Shown piece by piece: positions 1-8,484 of a stretch of DNA of 32,764 nt. The position numbers were made by a program, and so were the translations under genes. The number at the start of each line of letters is the position of its first letter. Position 1 is the first letter of the stretch. The DNA is from Promethearchaeota archaeon (GTDB lineage Archaea > Asgardarchaeota > Lokiarchaeia > Sigyniarchaeales > SOKP01), in assembly GCA_016930515.1 (NCBI GenBank), contig JAFGGO010000082.1:1-32764 (forward strand). The letters run 5' to 3'. The notes beneath the pieces were generated by a model. That model did not search any database and was not told the DNA's origin. It worked only from the letters and a program-made list of their open reading frames with translations.

Positions 1-532
1 AATAATAGGATTTGCTTTAACCACCGATTTAATAATAAATTACTTTGGTTTGGTTTTTCGTCTCATTGGGGACATCATTCATTTTGCATCGTTGTTTTTA
101 TTGTTCTTATTCTTTGAAACAACGCCATCATTTGCGGAATTTGAATGGAAGGATAAGGTGGAAAGTATTTATATAATGCATAGGTCTGGATTGCTCTTAT
201 ATCAAAAAAAAATAAATCGAAACGATCAGCAGGAATTCTACGAGGCATCACAATCGGGAGTATTAACCACGCTTAAGATGATGTTGGATAATATTAGCGA
301 TCAACAGGAGGCAACATTCATTGAAAAAAAGGGAAAATTTGTTCTCATCCAACCTGGAACCTACATTTATGGCGTTCTTATATGCAAGAAAAAATTAAAT
401 TCTTTGATTTCTATTTTGTTAGATATTATTCAAAAAATTGAAGGTATATATTCTGGAGTTCTTGATAATTGGGACGGAAATCTTGTTGTTTTCAAACCAT
501 TAAGCGAGATCGTAAAGGAATTTCTTTATTGA
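1..532 (+). CDS. C-terminal part of a membrane protein with a soluble longin/roadblock-like tail (partial)
   Basis: The reading frame is open from the left edge of the window (frame starting at base 2), so the gene begins outside it; the TTG at 50 is unlikely to be the true start. The first ~45 visible residues contain hydrophobic stretches around LIINYFGLVFRLIG and FASLFLLFLFF, which look like the last membrane helices of a polytopic protein. They are followed by a ~125-residue soluble domain starting ESIYIMHRSGLLLYQK, with alternating strands and helices. An opening strand with a 'hit or residue, G-L-L-L/I' turn is typical of roadblock/longin-like small-molecule or GTPase-interacting domains, which Asgard archaea often attach to membrane proteins. 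The fold assignment is inference. The gene ends in TGA at 530-532 and convergent minus-strand genes follow. Confidence 0.6.
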   Translation, partial: IIGFALTTDLIINYFGLVFRLIGDIIHFASLFLLFLFFETTPSFAEFEWKDKVESIYIMHRSGLLLYQKKINRNDQQEFYEASQSGVLTTLKMMLDNISDQQEATFIEKKGKFVLIQPGTYIYGVLICKKKLNSLISILLDIIQKIEGIYSGVLDNWDGNLVVFKPLSEIVKEFLY

Positions 533-604
533 ACTCTTAAATCTTTTAAAAAAGAAAAGAGAAATAATTAAAAAACCTTTTAGTCTTATGAATTGTCTAT
601 ATAA

Positions 605-781
605 TTATTCTTTTGCGAAGAACGCCCCGCATTTACCGCATTTCATTCTTCTTGCATACACGGGAGTTCCCTGCATACTATAATACAGCACCTGTGATTT
701 ATCAGGCTCTTCATGGAGCATTCTTGGGTTCTCGTTGTCGCATTTTGGGCATTTTGCTCGCTTAAATTCTGATTCTGTCAT
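605..781 (-). CDS. small zinc-ribbon protein (58 aa)
   Basis: Reading the minus strand from the ATG at 781 gives 58 codons ending in TAA at 605. It has two CxxC knuckles: C11-P-K-C14 near the N-terminus and C48-G-K-C51 near the C-terminus, 33 residues apart. This spacing fits one four-cysteine zinc ribbon of the TFIIS/RPB9 kind. Between them lies a conserved-looking segment (ENPRMLHEEPDKS) and a basic strand (VYARRMKCGKCG). Length and layout match the short zinc-ribbon proteins common in Asgard genomes, some of which resemble transcription factor zinc ribbons, but I cannot assign a specific role. It stands alone, 126 bases downstream of the DUF364 gene on the same strand. Confidence 0.7.
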   Translation of the reverse strand: MTESEFKRAKCPKCDNENPRMLHEEPDKSQVLYYSMQGTPVYARRMKCGKCGAFFAKE

Positions 782-907
782 GATCTTACTCGTAAAAAAA
801 AAAATTATATTTTAACGAAAACATAGAGTAAATTAATATAAATTATAAGTTTTCTTTGTTGTTCCGTGATCGTAATACGAATAAGTCTTATACACAATAG
901 TTTGAAT

Positions 908-1765
908 TCACATGTTAATATTTTTAAGTGCTTTTTCTAATAGAAAGGTAAATCCAGGATAATTATTCTTACGAATAAAATATTTCTTTGCTGAAATCCC
1001 CCATCGCTTATTATAGCGCATTGCATCTATAAAAAAAGCATGATCCACGATCTGGCTGCCTCCAACAACATCAACCCCTCTTAAAAACAGCGGATCAGGA
1101 AAAAAACCTCCAGTTGGCCCGATAATAGACACGAATTCCGCTCCAATGCAATTTTCCAAAATGGCATCTATAGTATCGTTCATGATAGTGGTGCTAGTGA
1201 TCAATATTTTTGTACATTTTAACAACCTTCTCGGATCTAAGGTCACTTCCCAACCGTCAGAACCCCTCAAGTGTTCTTTTTTTTTCTCGACAACGACCAG
1301 CCTTAGTCCCATTTGAACGATTTTTCGAACTAATGGCGGAAATAGACCCACCATCCCTACGACATCGTTGGGCCTTAAATCAGGCAATCCGAGGGAGTCT
1401 TCTGTAAAATCAAAGGAAAAGCAAGCTTTCCGAAAAACCCATTGAGAGATCGCATTTATTGCCCCCAAACCAAGAGCTCTTTCAACCAAATCGTCTGAAC
1501 TGAATCTCATTGCGATCTCGTAAGGTACTTTACCCTTGAGCTCGCTTAAATCCAGTTTTGATAAGATTTTTTTAACGCGTTTTTCTAAATTCAGGTACAT
1601 TAATCCGACCGATCCATCTTCTAAAACGATCGCACCAAAATTAGAAGTTTTATTTTCCTTTATGGAAGCATTAACGGCGGGAAAAAAAGCACTCGAAATC
1701 AAAGGAATTTCTACTTTTTCATTAACCTTTTTTGTCATGTAAATGAATTCCTTAGTGATTGTCAT
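908..1765 (-). CDS. DUF4213/DUF364 protein, putative heavy-metal-chelation domain
   Basis: A 285-residue protein with the two-part layout of this family: an N-terminal DUF4213-like part and a C-terminal DUF364 domain. Visible hallmarks are the GMVGLFPPLV strand-turn near residue 138, the TSTTIMNDTIDAIL segment near residue 190 and the glycine-rich GPTGGFFPDPLFLRG near residue 216. Family members are proposed to bind metal or a metal cofactor; the biochemical function is not established. The ATG at 1765 gives the longest product, but a second ATG at 1738 (residue 10, MTKKVNEK) is equally plausible. It lies 45 bases downstream of the shikimate kinase on the same strand, so the two may be co-transcribed, with no obvious functional link. 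Confidence 0.75.
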   Translation of the reverse strand: MTITKEFIYMTKKVNEKVEIPLISSAFFPAVNASIKENKTSNFGAIVLEDGSVGLMYLNLEKRVKKILSKLDLSELKGKVPYEIAMRFSSDDLVERALGLGAINAISQWVFRKACFSFDFTEDSLGLPDLRPNDVVGMVGLFPPLVRKIVQMGLRLVVVEKKKEHLRGSDGWEVTLDPRRLLKCTKILITSTTIMNDTIDAILENCIGAEFVSIIGPTGGFFPDPLFLRGVDVVGGSQIVDHAFFIDAMRYNKRWGISAKKYFIRKNNYPGFTFLLEKALKNINM

Positions 1766-1810
1766 TGTTGATTCAACTTTTTCTATGTGATCATGTGATA
1801 AGAGAGGAGT

Positions 1811-2344
1811 TTAATCATTCAAAAGAAGTGTTTTTTCGAGAATTTCGCTCGTTATATCTTCAATGGTTCTTCCTGTTGTTTCTATAATAATTTCAGCTGC
1901 GGCTTGGTAAAAAGGACGCCGGAAATTTAATACATTTTCGATTTCGGTTTTAGGGTCTTTTTTATTGATAACTGGTCGAGATTCCTTACCATCTTTCATC
2001 GCTCTATCATATATTTCCCTCGTGCTGGCAGTTAAAAGAACGATGTGACAACTGCGCTTTAAGTAATCAATATTTATTTTGTTTAGAATAACGCCTCCTC
2101 CACAAGATACGACCACATGTGTCATTTCAGAAGCTTTTTTACATGCTGCGATCTCGTATTCTCTAAATCGAATTTCACCATCTTCTGAAAATATACTTGG
2201 AATACTTTTTCCCGCATCCTTAACGATTAATTGATCAGTTTCTATAAATGAATAATCCTTCCCTATTTTTTCAACGAGTATTTTTCCAATAGTGCTTTTC
2301 CCCGTTGCCATAAACCCAATGAGAGCGATGGAATCTTTAACCAT
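1811..2344 (-). CDS. aroK: shikimate kinase, bacterial (NMP-kinase-fold) type
   Basis: A 177-residue P-loop kinase predicted to phosphorylate shikimate in the chorismate pathway. Walker A is GFMATGKST (residues 10-18). The shikimate-binding elements are also visible: the aspartate in FIETDQLI (near 37), the arginine in GEIRFREYE (near 59) and the CGGGV loop (near 82). The lid region carries an arginine around KESRPVI. Length matches bacterial AroK/AroL (about 170-175 aa). Most characterised archaea use an unrelated GHMP-family shikimate kinase, so this is a bacterial-type enzyme in an archaeal setting. aroE lies 2.6 kb away on the opposite strand, so the pathway genes are near each other but not in one operon. 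Confidence 0.9.
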   Translation of the reverse strand: MVKDSIALIGFMATGKSTIGKILVEKIGKDYSFIETDQLIVKDAGKSIPSIFSEDGEIRFREYEIAACKKASEMTHVVVSCGGGVILNKINIDYLKRSCHIVLLTASTREIYDRAMKDGKESRPVINKKDPKTEIENVLNFRRPFYQAAAEIIIETTGRTIEDITSEILEKTLLLND

Positions 2345-2619
2345 ACTTAATAATAAATCACGATCGACTTATATAGTATATCATCTTCTCAACGAAGATT
2401 TGGACTTATAAATATGGCTTAACACCATTTTCCACTTTTTCTTGGGAATAATAAACCTAAAAATGAAAAAAAAGAGGATTTTAAGCTCTAAATCACGAAA
2501 ATCAATATTTTTGAATTTCTCGAGAAGTATTAAGTTTTTATAGAATCCAACGAACAGATATTATATCAGACTATTTTTTTATAATTATAAAAACCAAAAA
2601 TGGAATGGTAGCGATTTAA

Positions 2620-4617
2620 ATGGCATATAATAACGAAAATGTATTTGATATGGAAGAATCTGACAGACTTAGAGAAGAAAAAGAGCGAAAGGAAAAAGAA
2701 AGATTGGAAAAAGAATGGTTAGAAAGCCAAAAAGAGAACAATAAGCTATATCCAAACAATATACTTTTTGTCATACCCAGTTGGGGCGATTTACTCGGAT
2801 ATCCTACTTTAGGAACATACGCTCATCATAATGTGTTAAAAATCGATACCGACCTCGTTGTATTTCTTGGCGGATACGATTATTCGATAGAAACGGAGAA
2901 TGGGACGTTGCATTTTCTTTTTGGATTAGGTTTTCACTATTTGAAATTTGAAATAGAATCTGGCAAATATATCACAGATCATAGAACTTTAACTTGTTTA
3001 GTTTTAAGCGATTTCGTTTACGATCACATGGCATCTTCTAAAAACATAACATTAGAAAACGATAGAGATGTGGTAATCGCGGAAAAAGTCGTGCGAGTGC
3101 CAATCGATTTGTCATTCAAGTCAGAAAATCAAATCACATTCATTAAGGGGGCCTTGATGAGGAATGTGTTCATTCCAAATAAGGACGCAATATTACACTT
3201 TATCGATCACATTCGAGATCCTGGAACCTACCAAATTTCTCAATATGGACACATGATCTTGAGCACGCATTCAAATTTTTACGATACTATTCTTGTATCC
3301 GAAAAAATGCGATCAAATCCCTATAAAACATACTTGGAATCTGCTGCTGGACTAAGTGGGATCGTTTTTGGTGCCGATCAACTCCTGAAGGAAACTGTTT
3401 CGTCAATAAACCTTCAGATCATCGAACACAATATATCTCAATTGAAAGAGATATTTTCCAGATGTGAATTCGATCCAATGTATCTTTATTCACTCCTCGA
3501 AAACGCTTCAAAAGAGTTAAGAACGGAGGGTCCTCAAATACCCACTACACCAGGAACAACGCCCAAGCAGTCAATCTTTGCCTCTGCGGCAGATAGAATG
3601 GATTCGTATGTAAGTTGGCCACCAAGATTAGTGAGGAAGCCGAGCGAAAAGAAGACAATAATCTCACCTCTTAGCACCGTCAATAAAGCTTATGAAGAAA
3701 CCCAAGTTGTATCTCAAAGTATCCCCATAGGAGATCTAACGCATATTGAATACGAACAGGAAAAATTCGAGCTTAATTCTCTCAAATCGAAACGAGTGGA
3801 ATCTAAACCCCTTCCCAATCCTCCTGGACAGAATATAAAGGAGATCATTTCCTATCTACTCAGCGTCATAAACAACGATTATGACATGCGCTCTTTAGGA
3901 ATGGCATTCGAGATTTGCCGTGACGTCATGAACCAAATGAGTATTAGCTCGTCAAAGATGCTCCAAAAGGATATATGGGAGATGAGCAAGTATGCTAACC
4001 TATACTCCAAAAAAGAGGGCAATTTAAGCCTTCCTCCAAAGGAAAAAGCCGAACTACTTGAAAAATTTATTAATTGGACTTCAAGAATCGAAGAAGAAGA
4101 GAGATTAGAACGAGAAAGATTAGAACGAGCCCGAAGAGAAAAGGAAAGAAAGGAGAGAGAAGCAAGAGAAGCAATAGAGCGGCAAAGAAGAGCCGAAGAG
4201 CAATTCCAAAGGGAACAGGCAGAACGAGAACGCTTGGAAAAGGAAAGAAAGTTGCTCGAAGAAAAAAGGACGGAGATAGCTCGATTAAATAAAATAAAAG
4301 AACAACAAGAACAAGTTAAAAAAGAGAAAGAAGCATTAGAGCGGCAAAGGATCGAAAACGAAAAACGAGAAAGAGAAAGACAGATAAAAGAAGCTAAAGC
4401 TAGGGAAATTGAGGAGAAACTAAGGCAAGAAAGAGAGAAGCAAGAAGCATTGCAAAGGGAAAAGCGGGAACTAGAACGATTGAAAAAAGAACGCAAGCTT
4501 AAAGAGAAAAGGGCAAAGCAGCAATTAAAAAAAGAAAAACAACTCGAGAAACAAAGGCAGAAAATAGAAAAGAAGAAACTAAAAGAACAAGAAAGGATAA
4601 GAAAATTAGACTCGTAA
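2620..4617 (+). CDS. orphan protein with an N-terminal globular region and a long charged helix (665 aa)
   Basis: I do not recognise this gene. Residues ~10-40 form a short charged helix (RLREEKERKEKERLEKE). Residues ~45-340 look like a globular alpha/beta region. Residues ~345-400 are proline/serine rich and probably a flexible linker. Residues ~405-480 are helical, and ~488-663 are a nearly unbroken run of E, K, R and Q with few hydrophobic residues. The last part resembles a single-alpha-helix (ER/K) or coiled-coil rod. There is no signal peptide and no membrane helix. The only upstream neighbour, the shikimate kinase gene, is divergent (275-base gap). The 618-base antisense frame inside the rod is a shadow caused by the purine-rich codons. 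A structural or scaffolding role is possible, but this is inference. Confidence 0.85.
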   Translation: MAYNNENVFDMEESDRLREEKERKEKERLEKEWLESQKENNKLYPNNILFVIPSWGDLLGYPTLGTYAHHNVLKIDTDLVVFLGGYDYSIETENGTLHFLFGLGFHYLKFEIESGKYITDHRTLTCLVLSDFVYDHMASSKNITLENDRDVVIAEKVVRVPIDLSFKSENQITFIKGALMRNVFIPNKDAILHFIDHIRDPGTYQISQYGHMILSTHSNFYDTILVSEKMRSNPYKTYLESAAGLSGIVFGADQLLKETVSSINLQIIEHNISQLKEIFSRCEFDPMYLYSLLENASKELRTEGPQIPTTPGTTPKQSIFASAADRMDSYVSWPPRLVRKPSEKKTIISPLSTVNKAYEETQVVSQSIPIGDLTHIEYEQEKFELNSLKSKRVESKPLPNPPGQNIKEIISYLLSVINNDYDMRSLGMAFEICRDVMNQMSISSSKMLQKDIWEMSKYANLYSKKEGNLSLPPKEKAELLEKFINWTSRIEEEERLERERLERARREKERKEREAREAIERQRRAEEQFQREQAERERLEKERKLLEEKRTEIARLNKIKEQQEQVKKEKEALERQRIENEKRERERQIKEAKAREIEEKLRQEREKQEALQREKRELERLKKERKLKEKRAKQQLKKEKQLEKQRQKIEKKKLKEQERIRKLDS

Positions 4618-4621
4618 AGTA

Positions 4622-4816
4622 TTGAAGATAATTTCTATCCAAATCTTATCATATTTTTCTTTAATTTCTTGCATCCTCTATATAGGAGTAATGTTTAATT
4701 TGGCCAATATTAAGAATTATAGCGTTAATTTAGGAGCCGTGATTAGTACCATTCTTATTGGTCTGAAAATAGTATATCTACTGCTTATAGATCGTTCCTT
4801 TAAAGTTTTTTTTTGA
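4622..4816 (+). CDS. possible small two-helix membrane protein (64 aa)
   Basis: A 64-codon frame starts with TTG only 4 bases after the stop of the long coiled-coil gene. It has two hydrophobic segments (about residues 5-27, IQILSYFSLISCILYIGVMF, and 37-57, GAVISTILIGLKIVYLLLI), enough for a helical hairpin. No ribosome-binding site is visible and the start codon is weak. In an AT-rich genome, hydrophobic frames of this size can occur by chance. The tight spacing and clean two-helix pattern argue for a real, translationally coupled gene, and the lack of any recognisable family argues against. Confidence 0.35.
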   Translation: MKIISIQILSYFSLISCILYIGVMFNLANIKNYSVNLGAVISTILIGLKIVYLLLIDRSFKVFF

Positions 4817-4961
4817 ATGGATTACAATGTTTTTTGGATGGATATTTTATTTATAGGTTGGAATCTTGATTTTAAGATGCTAGAAAAATTCTGAAAAATG
4901 AAGTTTTAATGGCAATTTTTATTTAAAATCCTGAATTTTTCAACTAACAATAATTTAAAAC

Positions 4962-5837
4962 ATGATACTAATGACCTTTGCTATATCAGGAACAACTAAA
5001 ATATTTTGCCTTATTGGCCACCCGGTCGAGCATTCCATGTCTCCTACCATGTGGAACGCTGCCCTCCAGGAATTAGGGCTCGATTACACTTATGTAGCTT
5101 TTGATGTCGAATCCAATAATCTTGAAAACGCCATAAAAAGCATGAGAGCATTAGGAATAAAAGGAATGAACGTCACGATCCCTCATAAGGAAGCCGTTAT
5201 CAAATACATGGATGAAGTAGAAGAAGTCGCAATGAAAATGGGTGCCATTAACACCATTAAAAACGATAACGGAGTGTTGAAAGCTAGAAATACGGACGCT
5301 GGGGGCGCACTCAAGTCACTAATAGAGGCAGGATGTAAAATCTCGGGAAAAAATGTACTCTTCTTGGGTTCGGGAGGCGTGGCAAGATCTGTTGCTTATA
5401 TTCTTTCAAATAAAGTTAACAAGATAATACTTACAGATATAGTGGAAAAAAACGCCCTTTCTGTTGCGAACGAGATCAAGAAAAATATGGGTGCGAACAT
5501 CGAAGGTAAATTAGCGAATCTCGAAATGTTGAAAAAAACCATTAACGACATAGATATCCTCATAAACGCAACGCCAATCGGGATGCATCCAAAAATTGAC
5601 AATACCCCCATTCCAAAAGAGTTACTTCACGAGGATTTATTCGTATTTGACGTGATTTATAACCCACTTAAAACGAAATTGCTAAAGGAGGCTTCAGAAA
5701 TAGGATGTAAGACTTTAGGTGGACTTGACATGTTAGTAAATCAAGGAGTGCTCGCTTTCGAATGGTGGACAGGAAAGAATCCAAATTCAACCTTGATGAA
5801 ATCTAAAATCATAGAATTCTTGGGATTAAGACAATAA
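4962..5837 (+). CDS. aroE: shikimate dehydrogenase
   Basis: This enzyme reduces 3-dehydroshikimate to shikimate with NADPH, the step before shikimate kinase. The 291-residue product has the N-terminal substrate domain (GHPVEHSMSPTMWNAA near residue 19), the catalytic lysine in NVTIPHKEA (near residue 75) and the aspartate in ARNTDAGG (near 110). The NADP-binding Rossmann turn FLGSGGVARS is near 135, followed by NATPIGMHP near 205. The C-terminal GGLDMLVNQG segment with the Q that contacts substrate is present. An in-frame ATG three codons downstream (4971) is an alternative start. It is a single gene with its own upstream AT-rich region, and the DUF362 gene follows after 77 bases on the same strand. 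Confidence 0.95.
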   Translation: MILMTFAISGTTKIFCLIGHPVEHSMSPTMWNAALQELGLDYTYVAFDVESNNLENAIKSMRALGIKGMNVTIPHKEAVIKYMDEVEEVAMKMGAINTIKNDNGVLKARNTDAGGALKSLIEAGCKISGKNVLFLGSGGVARSVAYILSNKVNKIILTDIVEKNALSVANEIKKNMGANIEGKLANLEMLKKTINDIDILINATPIGMHPKIDNTPIPKELLHEDLFVFDVIYNPLKTKLLKEASEIGCKTLGGLDMLVNQGVLAFEWWTGKNPNSTLMKSKIIEFLGLRQ

Positions 5838-5855
5838 ATCGTATCGAAACCTTAC

Positions 5856-5864
5856 TATTTAAAT
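5856..5864 (+). promoter_or_regulatory. TATA-like element upstream of the DUF362 gene
   Basis: TATTTAAAT sits about 50 bases upstream of the ATG at 5915, in the gap after aroE. It fits an archaeal TATA box and would place a transcription start about 25 bases downstream, leaving a leader of roughly 25 bases. A second, weaker CTTAAAT motif lies at 5871-5877. The call rests on motif and spacing only. Confidence 0.4.
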
Positions 5865-5914
5865 CCAATACTTAAATGCTTTTTCTTGACAATTCTTAAA
5901 GGATTTTACATTAT

Positions 5915-7138
5915 ATGGTGTTGATGGAAAAACCGATTGTTTCTGTAGCACATGACGAAAATATCAAAAATGCGGTTATAAAATGTTTAGATTCAATTAA
6001 CCTTCCCGATCTCAACGATAAAACCATCCTCTTGAAACCAAACGTGGGTAGAGAAGCAGGATCCTTGTTAGGAATTAATACAAACTCCGAAGTAGTGAAG
6101 GTTGTTTTTAATTACTTGAAAGAAAGATTTAAAGCGCGCTTCCTAATTGGGGACTCGCCTATCATAAACACGGATACAAAAAAAGCTTTTGAGCAATCGG
6201 GATATTCACTTTTGCTTAAAGAAGAAGGGCTCGAATTTATTGATTTGGACGAGCCCAATCCTATCGAAATAGACATTCCCCAGGGAACAGTATTAAAAAA
6301 CATTAAATTAACAGGATATCTCAATGAAATAGATTATTTAATCTCCATTCCGGTTCTCAAGATGCACATGCATTGCGGGGCTTCGTTAGGGTTTAAAAAT
6401 TTGAAGGGTCTCATATACAAGCGAGAAAAAACGCGTCTTCACCACTTGCAAAATCCAGAAGCGATTGAAGAATTGAAAAAGAAAAACAAAAAAATCAAAG
6501 AATTAGATGTAGCAATCGCGGACCTTGCCCGAGTGATAAAACCAGATTTGGTTGTTATTGATGGATCATATGCAATGGAAGGAATGGGCCCTTCTTCAGG
6601 AGATCAAGTCAGACTCGATACAATCATAGCATCCACGCATCCGATTGCAGCAGATATAGTTGCTCTAGCTTTAGTCCAGCCAGATTGGAATTTAAGCGAT
6701 GTTCCACATGTAGAGATTATTTCTAGCCGCTTAAATCCCTCAATTACTTCTGTAAAGGACATCATGACAATTCCGAGTGATATTCAAAACTTCATCCATC
6801 CAATTGAACCTCCTCCAACAACCATCACTATAAAATATAAAAATGTGCATTTAGTGGATGTTGATTCGTGTTCTGCTTGCCTTTCGACGATATTTAACTT
6901 GTTAAAAAATAATAAGGACCTAATTGATACGCTTTTTACGACAAAAAGTCCTTTAAGATTAGCCATTGGAAAAGGAATTAAGGATTCAGACCTCTACGAA
7001 GACACCTACTTAATTGGAAATTGTACCGCAATGCATAAAGGAAAAGGTTGTTGTTTTATTAAGGGTTGTACCCCAGTTGAATCTTCCATAGTAAAAGCAA
7101 TATATGATAATGTAAAATTGAGAAAAAAAAAGGATTAA
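5915..7138 (+). CDS. DUF362 family protein
   Basis: A 407-residue cytoplasmic protein of the DUF362 family, members of which occur near iron-sulfur proteins; the reaction is not established. Visible family features are ILLKPNVGR (near residue 39), the FLIGDSPI segment (near 77), ISIPVLKMHMHCG (near 143) and the GFKNLKGLIYKR helix (near 158). The later DLVVIDGSYAMEGMGPSSG (near 211) and the ADIVALALV helix are also typical. The C-terminal ~90 residues carry a set of cysteines (SCSACL, GNCTA and GKGCCFIKGC), suggesting a bound metal or cluster. The start could be the ATG at 5915 or the ATG three codons later. It converges with the zinc-ribbon gene at 7139, with no gap between the stops. Confidence 0.85.
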   Translation: MVLMEKPIVSVAHDENIKNAVIKCLDSINLPDLNDKTILLKPNVGREAGSLLGINTNSEVVKVVFNYLKERFKARFLIGDSPIINTDTKKAFEQSGYSLLLKEEGLEFIDLDEPNPIEIDIPQGTVLKNIKLTGYLNEIDYLISIPVLKMHMHCGASLGFKNLKGLIYKREKTRLHHLQNPEAIEELKKKNKKIKELDVAIADLARVIKPDLVVIDGSYAMEGMGPSSGDQVRLDTIIASTHPIAADIVALALVQPDWNLSDVPHVEIISSRLNPSITSVKDIMTIPSDIQNFIHPIEPPPTTITIKYKNVHLVDVDSCSACLSTIFNLLKNNKDLIDTLFTTKSPLRLAIGKGIKDSDLYEDTYLIGNCTAMHKGKGCCFIKGCTPVESSIVKAIYDNVKLRKKKD

Positions 7139-7483
7139 TTATAACACATTTGTTCCACAATAAGGACAAAATCGCGTGCGTTCCCTCTCTAATTTAACCC
7201 CACAATTAGGACAGAATTGAACAGAGACAACTTCTTCCTCGGGTGTTATATTAATTGAATAAGGATTACTTCGTTGTTCTGATATAATCTCTTTTTGGGT
7301 GTTCGAGGGGTAATAATTCGAATTTGAGCCCTTATTTTGAGATTTTGAGAAATAGATACCAAAATATATGAGTACGCCGATACCACCAGTAAAGATTGCA
7401 AGAATAATTACTAGAACCCAATTAATTTCTTCTTTTTCCTGTGGAACCGCTTCTTTTTGTTTATAAATTGATTGTGTTTCCAT
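7139..7483 (-). CDS. single-helix membrane protein with C-terminal zinc ribbon (114 aa)
   Basis: Residues 1-20 are polar and charged. Residues ~22-45 (WVLVIILAIFTGGIGVLIYFG) form one membrane segment with a central FTGGIG kink. Residues 50-88 are a polar linker. Residues 91-109 hold a zinc ribbon with C91-P-N-C94 and C106-P-Y-C109. The domain layout and the hydrophobic segment resemble those of the next two upstream genes on the same strand, suggesting a local family. The function is unknown; such proteins may be small membrane adaptors. The gene stop abuts the stop of the convergent DUF362 gene. Confidence 0.75.
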   Translation of the reverse strand: METQSIYKQKEAVPQEKEEINWVLVIILAIFTGGIGVLIYFGIYFSKSQNKGSNSNYYPSNTQKEIISEQRSNPYSINITPEEEVVSVQFCPNCGVKLERERTRFCPYCGTNVL

Positions 7484-7613
7484 TTTTATTCATTTTTTTT
7501 TTTTATTTCTTATGATATATAAAAAGCAGGACTTACTAAAATGATCTGGAGTCCAATTGTAGAATTAAACTAAAAAGAAGATATAAAATAAATATAATCA
7601 TATTTAAAAAGTT

Positions 7614-7997
7614 TTAGAGCTTAGTTCCGCAATTTTTACAGAATTTGGCTCCAGGTTCAATATTTTCTCCACAAAATCCGCAATATTCCAAAATATTATC
7701 GGTTTTTTTCATATTTTGAGGTTTTTTTATTTGATTTTGTTGTTGTTCTCTAAGAACATAAGGATTTTGACTGGTCTGGACTTGTTGTTGATCATCGGAT
7801 CCTGGAAGACAGATAGTGTTACAATGAACGCAACGATCTGGTGGTTTAGAATAGTAAATGGCTAAATAAATTAGTAAACCGATTCCAGCAGTGAAAAATA
7901 AAAGGATTATAGCGAGACAAACATCAAATTCTTCTCTCTTTAAGAGTACATTTTGCTCACAATAATTGCAATATCCAACATTACTTGAAAGACTCAT
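7614..7997 (-). CDS. membrane zinc-ribbon protein with CxxC pairs on both sides of the membrane segment (127 aa)
   Basis: The N-terminus has a C10-N-Y-C13 knuckle. A hydrophobic segment (residues ~27-49) containing FTAGIGLLIYLAIYY follows, then a second knuckle C56-V-H-C59 immediately after it. A Q/N-rich linker (residues 66-100) leads to a C-terminal zinc ribbon, C106-G-F-C109 and C120-K-N-C123. The first two knuckles would make one ribbon if the hydrophobic segment is a re-entrant loop rather than a full crossing. I recognise no named family. The start ATG at 7997 is supported by a TATA-like element at 8020-8028. It lies between two genes of similar design. Confidence 0.75.
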   Translation of the reverse strand: MSLSSNVGYCNYCEQNVLLKREEFDVCLAIILLFFTAGIGLLIYLAIYYSKPPDRCVHCNTICLPGSDDQQQVQTSQNPYVLREQQQNQIKKPQNMKKTDNILEYCGFCGENIEPGAKFCKNCGTKL

Positions 7998-8019
7998 ATT
8001 CTCTATTAAAATAAAGGTA

Positions 8020-8028
8020 TATTTAACT
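8020..8028 (-). promoter_or_regulatory. TATA-like element for the 127-aa zinc-ribbon gene
   Basis: On the minus strand the sequence reads TTAAATATA, about 23-31 bases upstream of the ATG at 7997. This fits an archaeal promoter giving a nearly leaderless mRNA. It abuts the stop codon of the upstream gene, suggesting that each of the three zinc-ribbon genes is transcribed on its own. Evidence is motif and spacing only. Confidence 0.45.
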
Positions 8029-8447
8029 TATAATTTTAATTCATTTAATGCTATACCGCAAGAGGGACAATATTTTAAGCTCTTATCGATTTTTTCGCGA
8101 CAATATGGACATTCAATAATATCGGGTTTACCACCCATATCGATTTGTTTTATTATACGAGTTATTTGGGCTTTTGAGCCCGGGAGCTTGTCGTTCGATT
8201 CGTAGAATTTAACAGGGTTCGAACATCGAGGACAATATTTTTTTTTTTTGATGAGAAAGTGATATATAAGAAAAATTGGCAAGAGAATCCCCAAGCTGGC
8301 TATAATGGTTATTCCCCAAATTTGGGAGTAAAGATCGTTTTTAATCCTTCTTATCGGTTTGACCGCTCTACGACATTTTTTACAATAAGGATATCTGAAT
8401 TCCTTGCCTTTTTTAACGAAAATGATTTGCTTATCTTTATTTTTCAT
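8028..8447 (-). CDS. membrane zinc-ribbon protein, third of a local set (139 aa)
   Basis: The protein has a C22-K-K-C25 knuckle and a hydrophobic segment at ~43-66 (IWGITIIASLGILLPIFLIY). A second knuckle, C72-P-R-C75, comes directly after the membrane segment, followed by a polar linker and a C-terminal ribbon, C113-P-Y-C116 and C127-P-S-C130. This is the same order of parts as the 127-aa neighbour. The frame is open further upstream to 8561, but that would overlap the divergent thymidylate kinase. The ATG at 8447 (MKNKDKQ) is the sensible start and leaves a 37-base divergent gap. The function is unknown. Confidence 0.75.
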   Translation of the reverse strand: MKNKDKQIIFVKKGKEFRYPYCKKCRRAVKPIRRIKNDLYSQIWGITIIASLGILLPIFLIYHFLIKKKKYCPRCSNPVKFYESNDKLPGSKAQITRIIKQIDMGGKPDIIECPYCREKIDKSLKYCPSCGIALNELKL

Positions 8448-8484
8448 TAAGTTTAATATTATTATATTCTTTAAAAAAACTATC

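Noticed and set aside
3879..4496. A 205-codon serine/leucine-rich frame antisense to the coiled-coil gene.
   Set aside because: It is the mirror of purine-rich E/K/R codons on the plus strand; the low-complexity S, F, L, C composition has no domain features.
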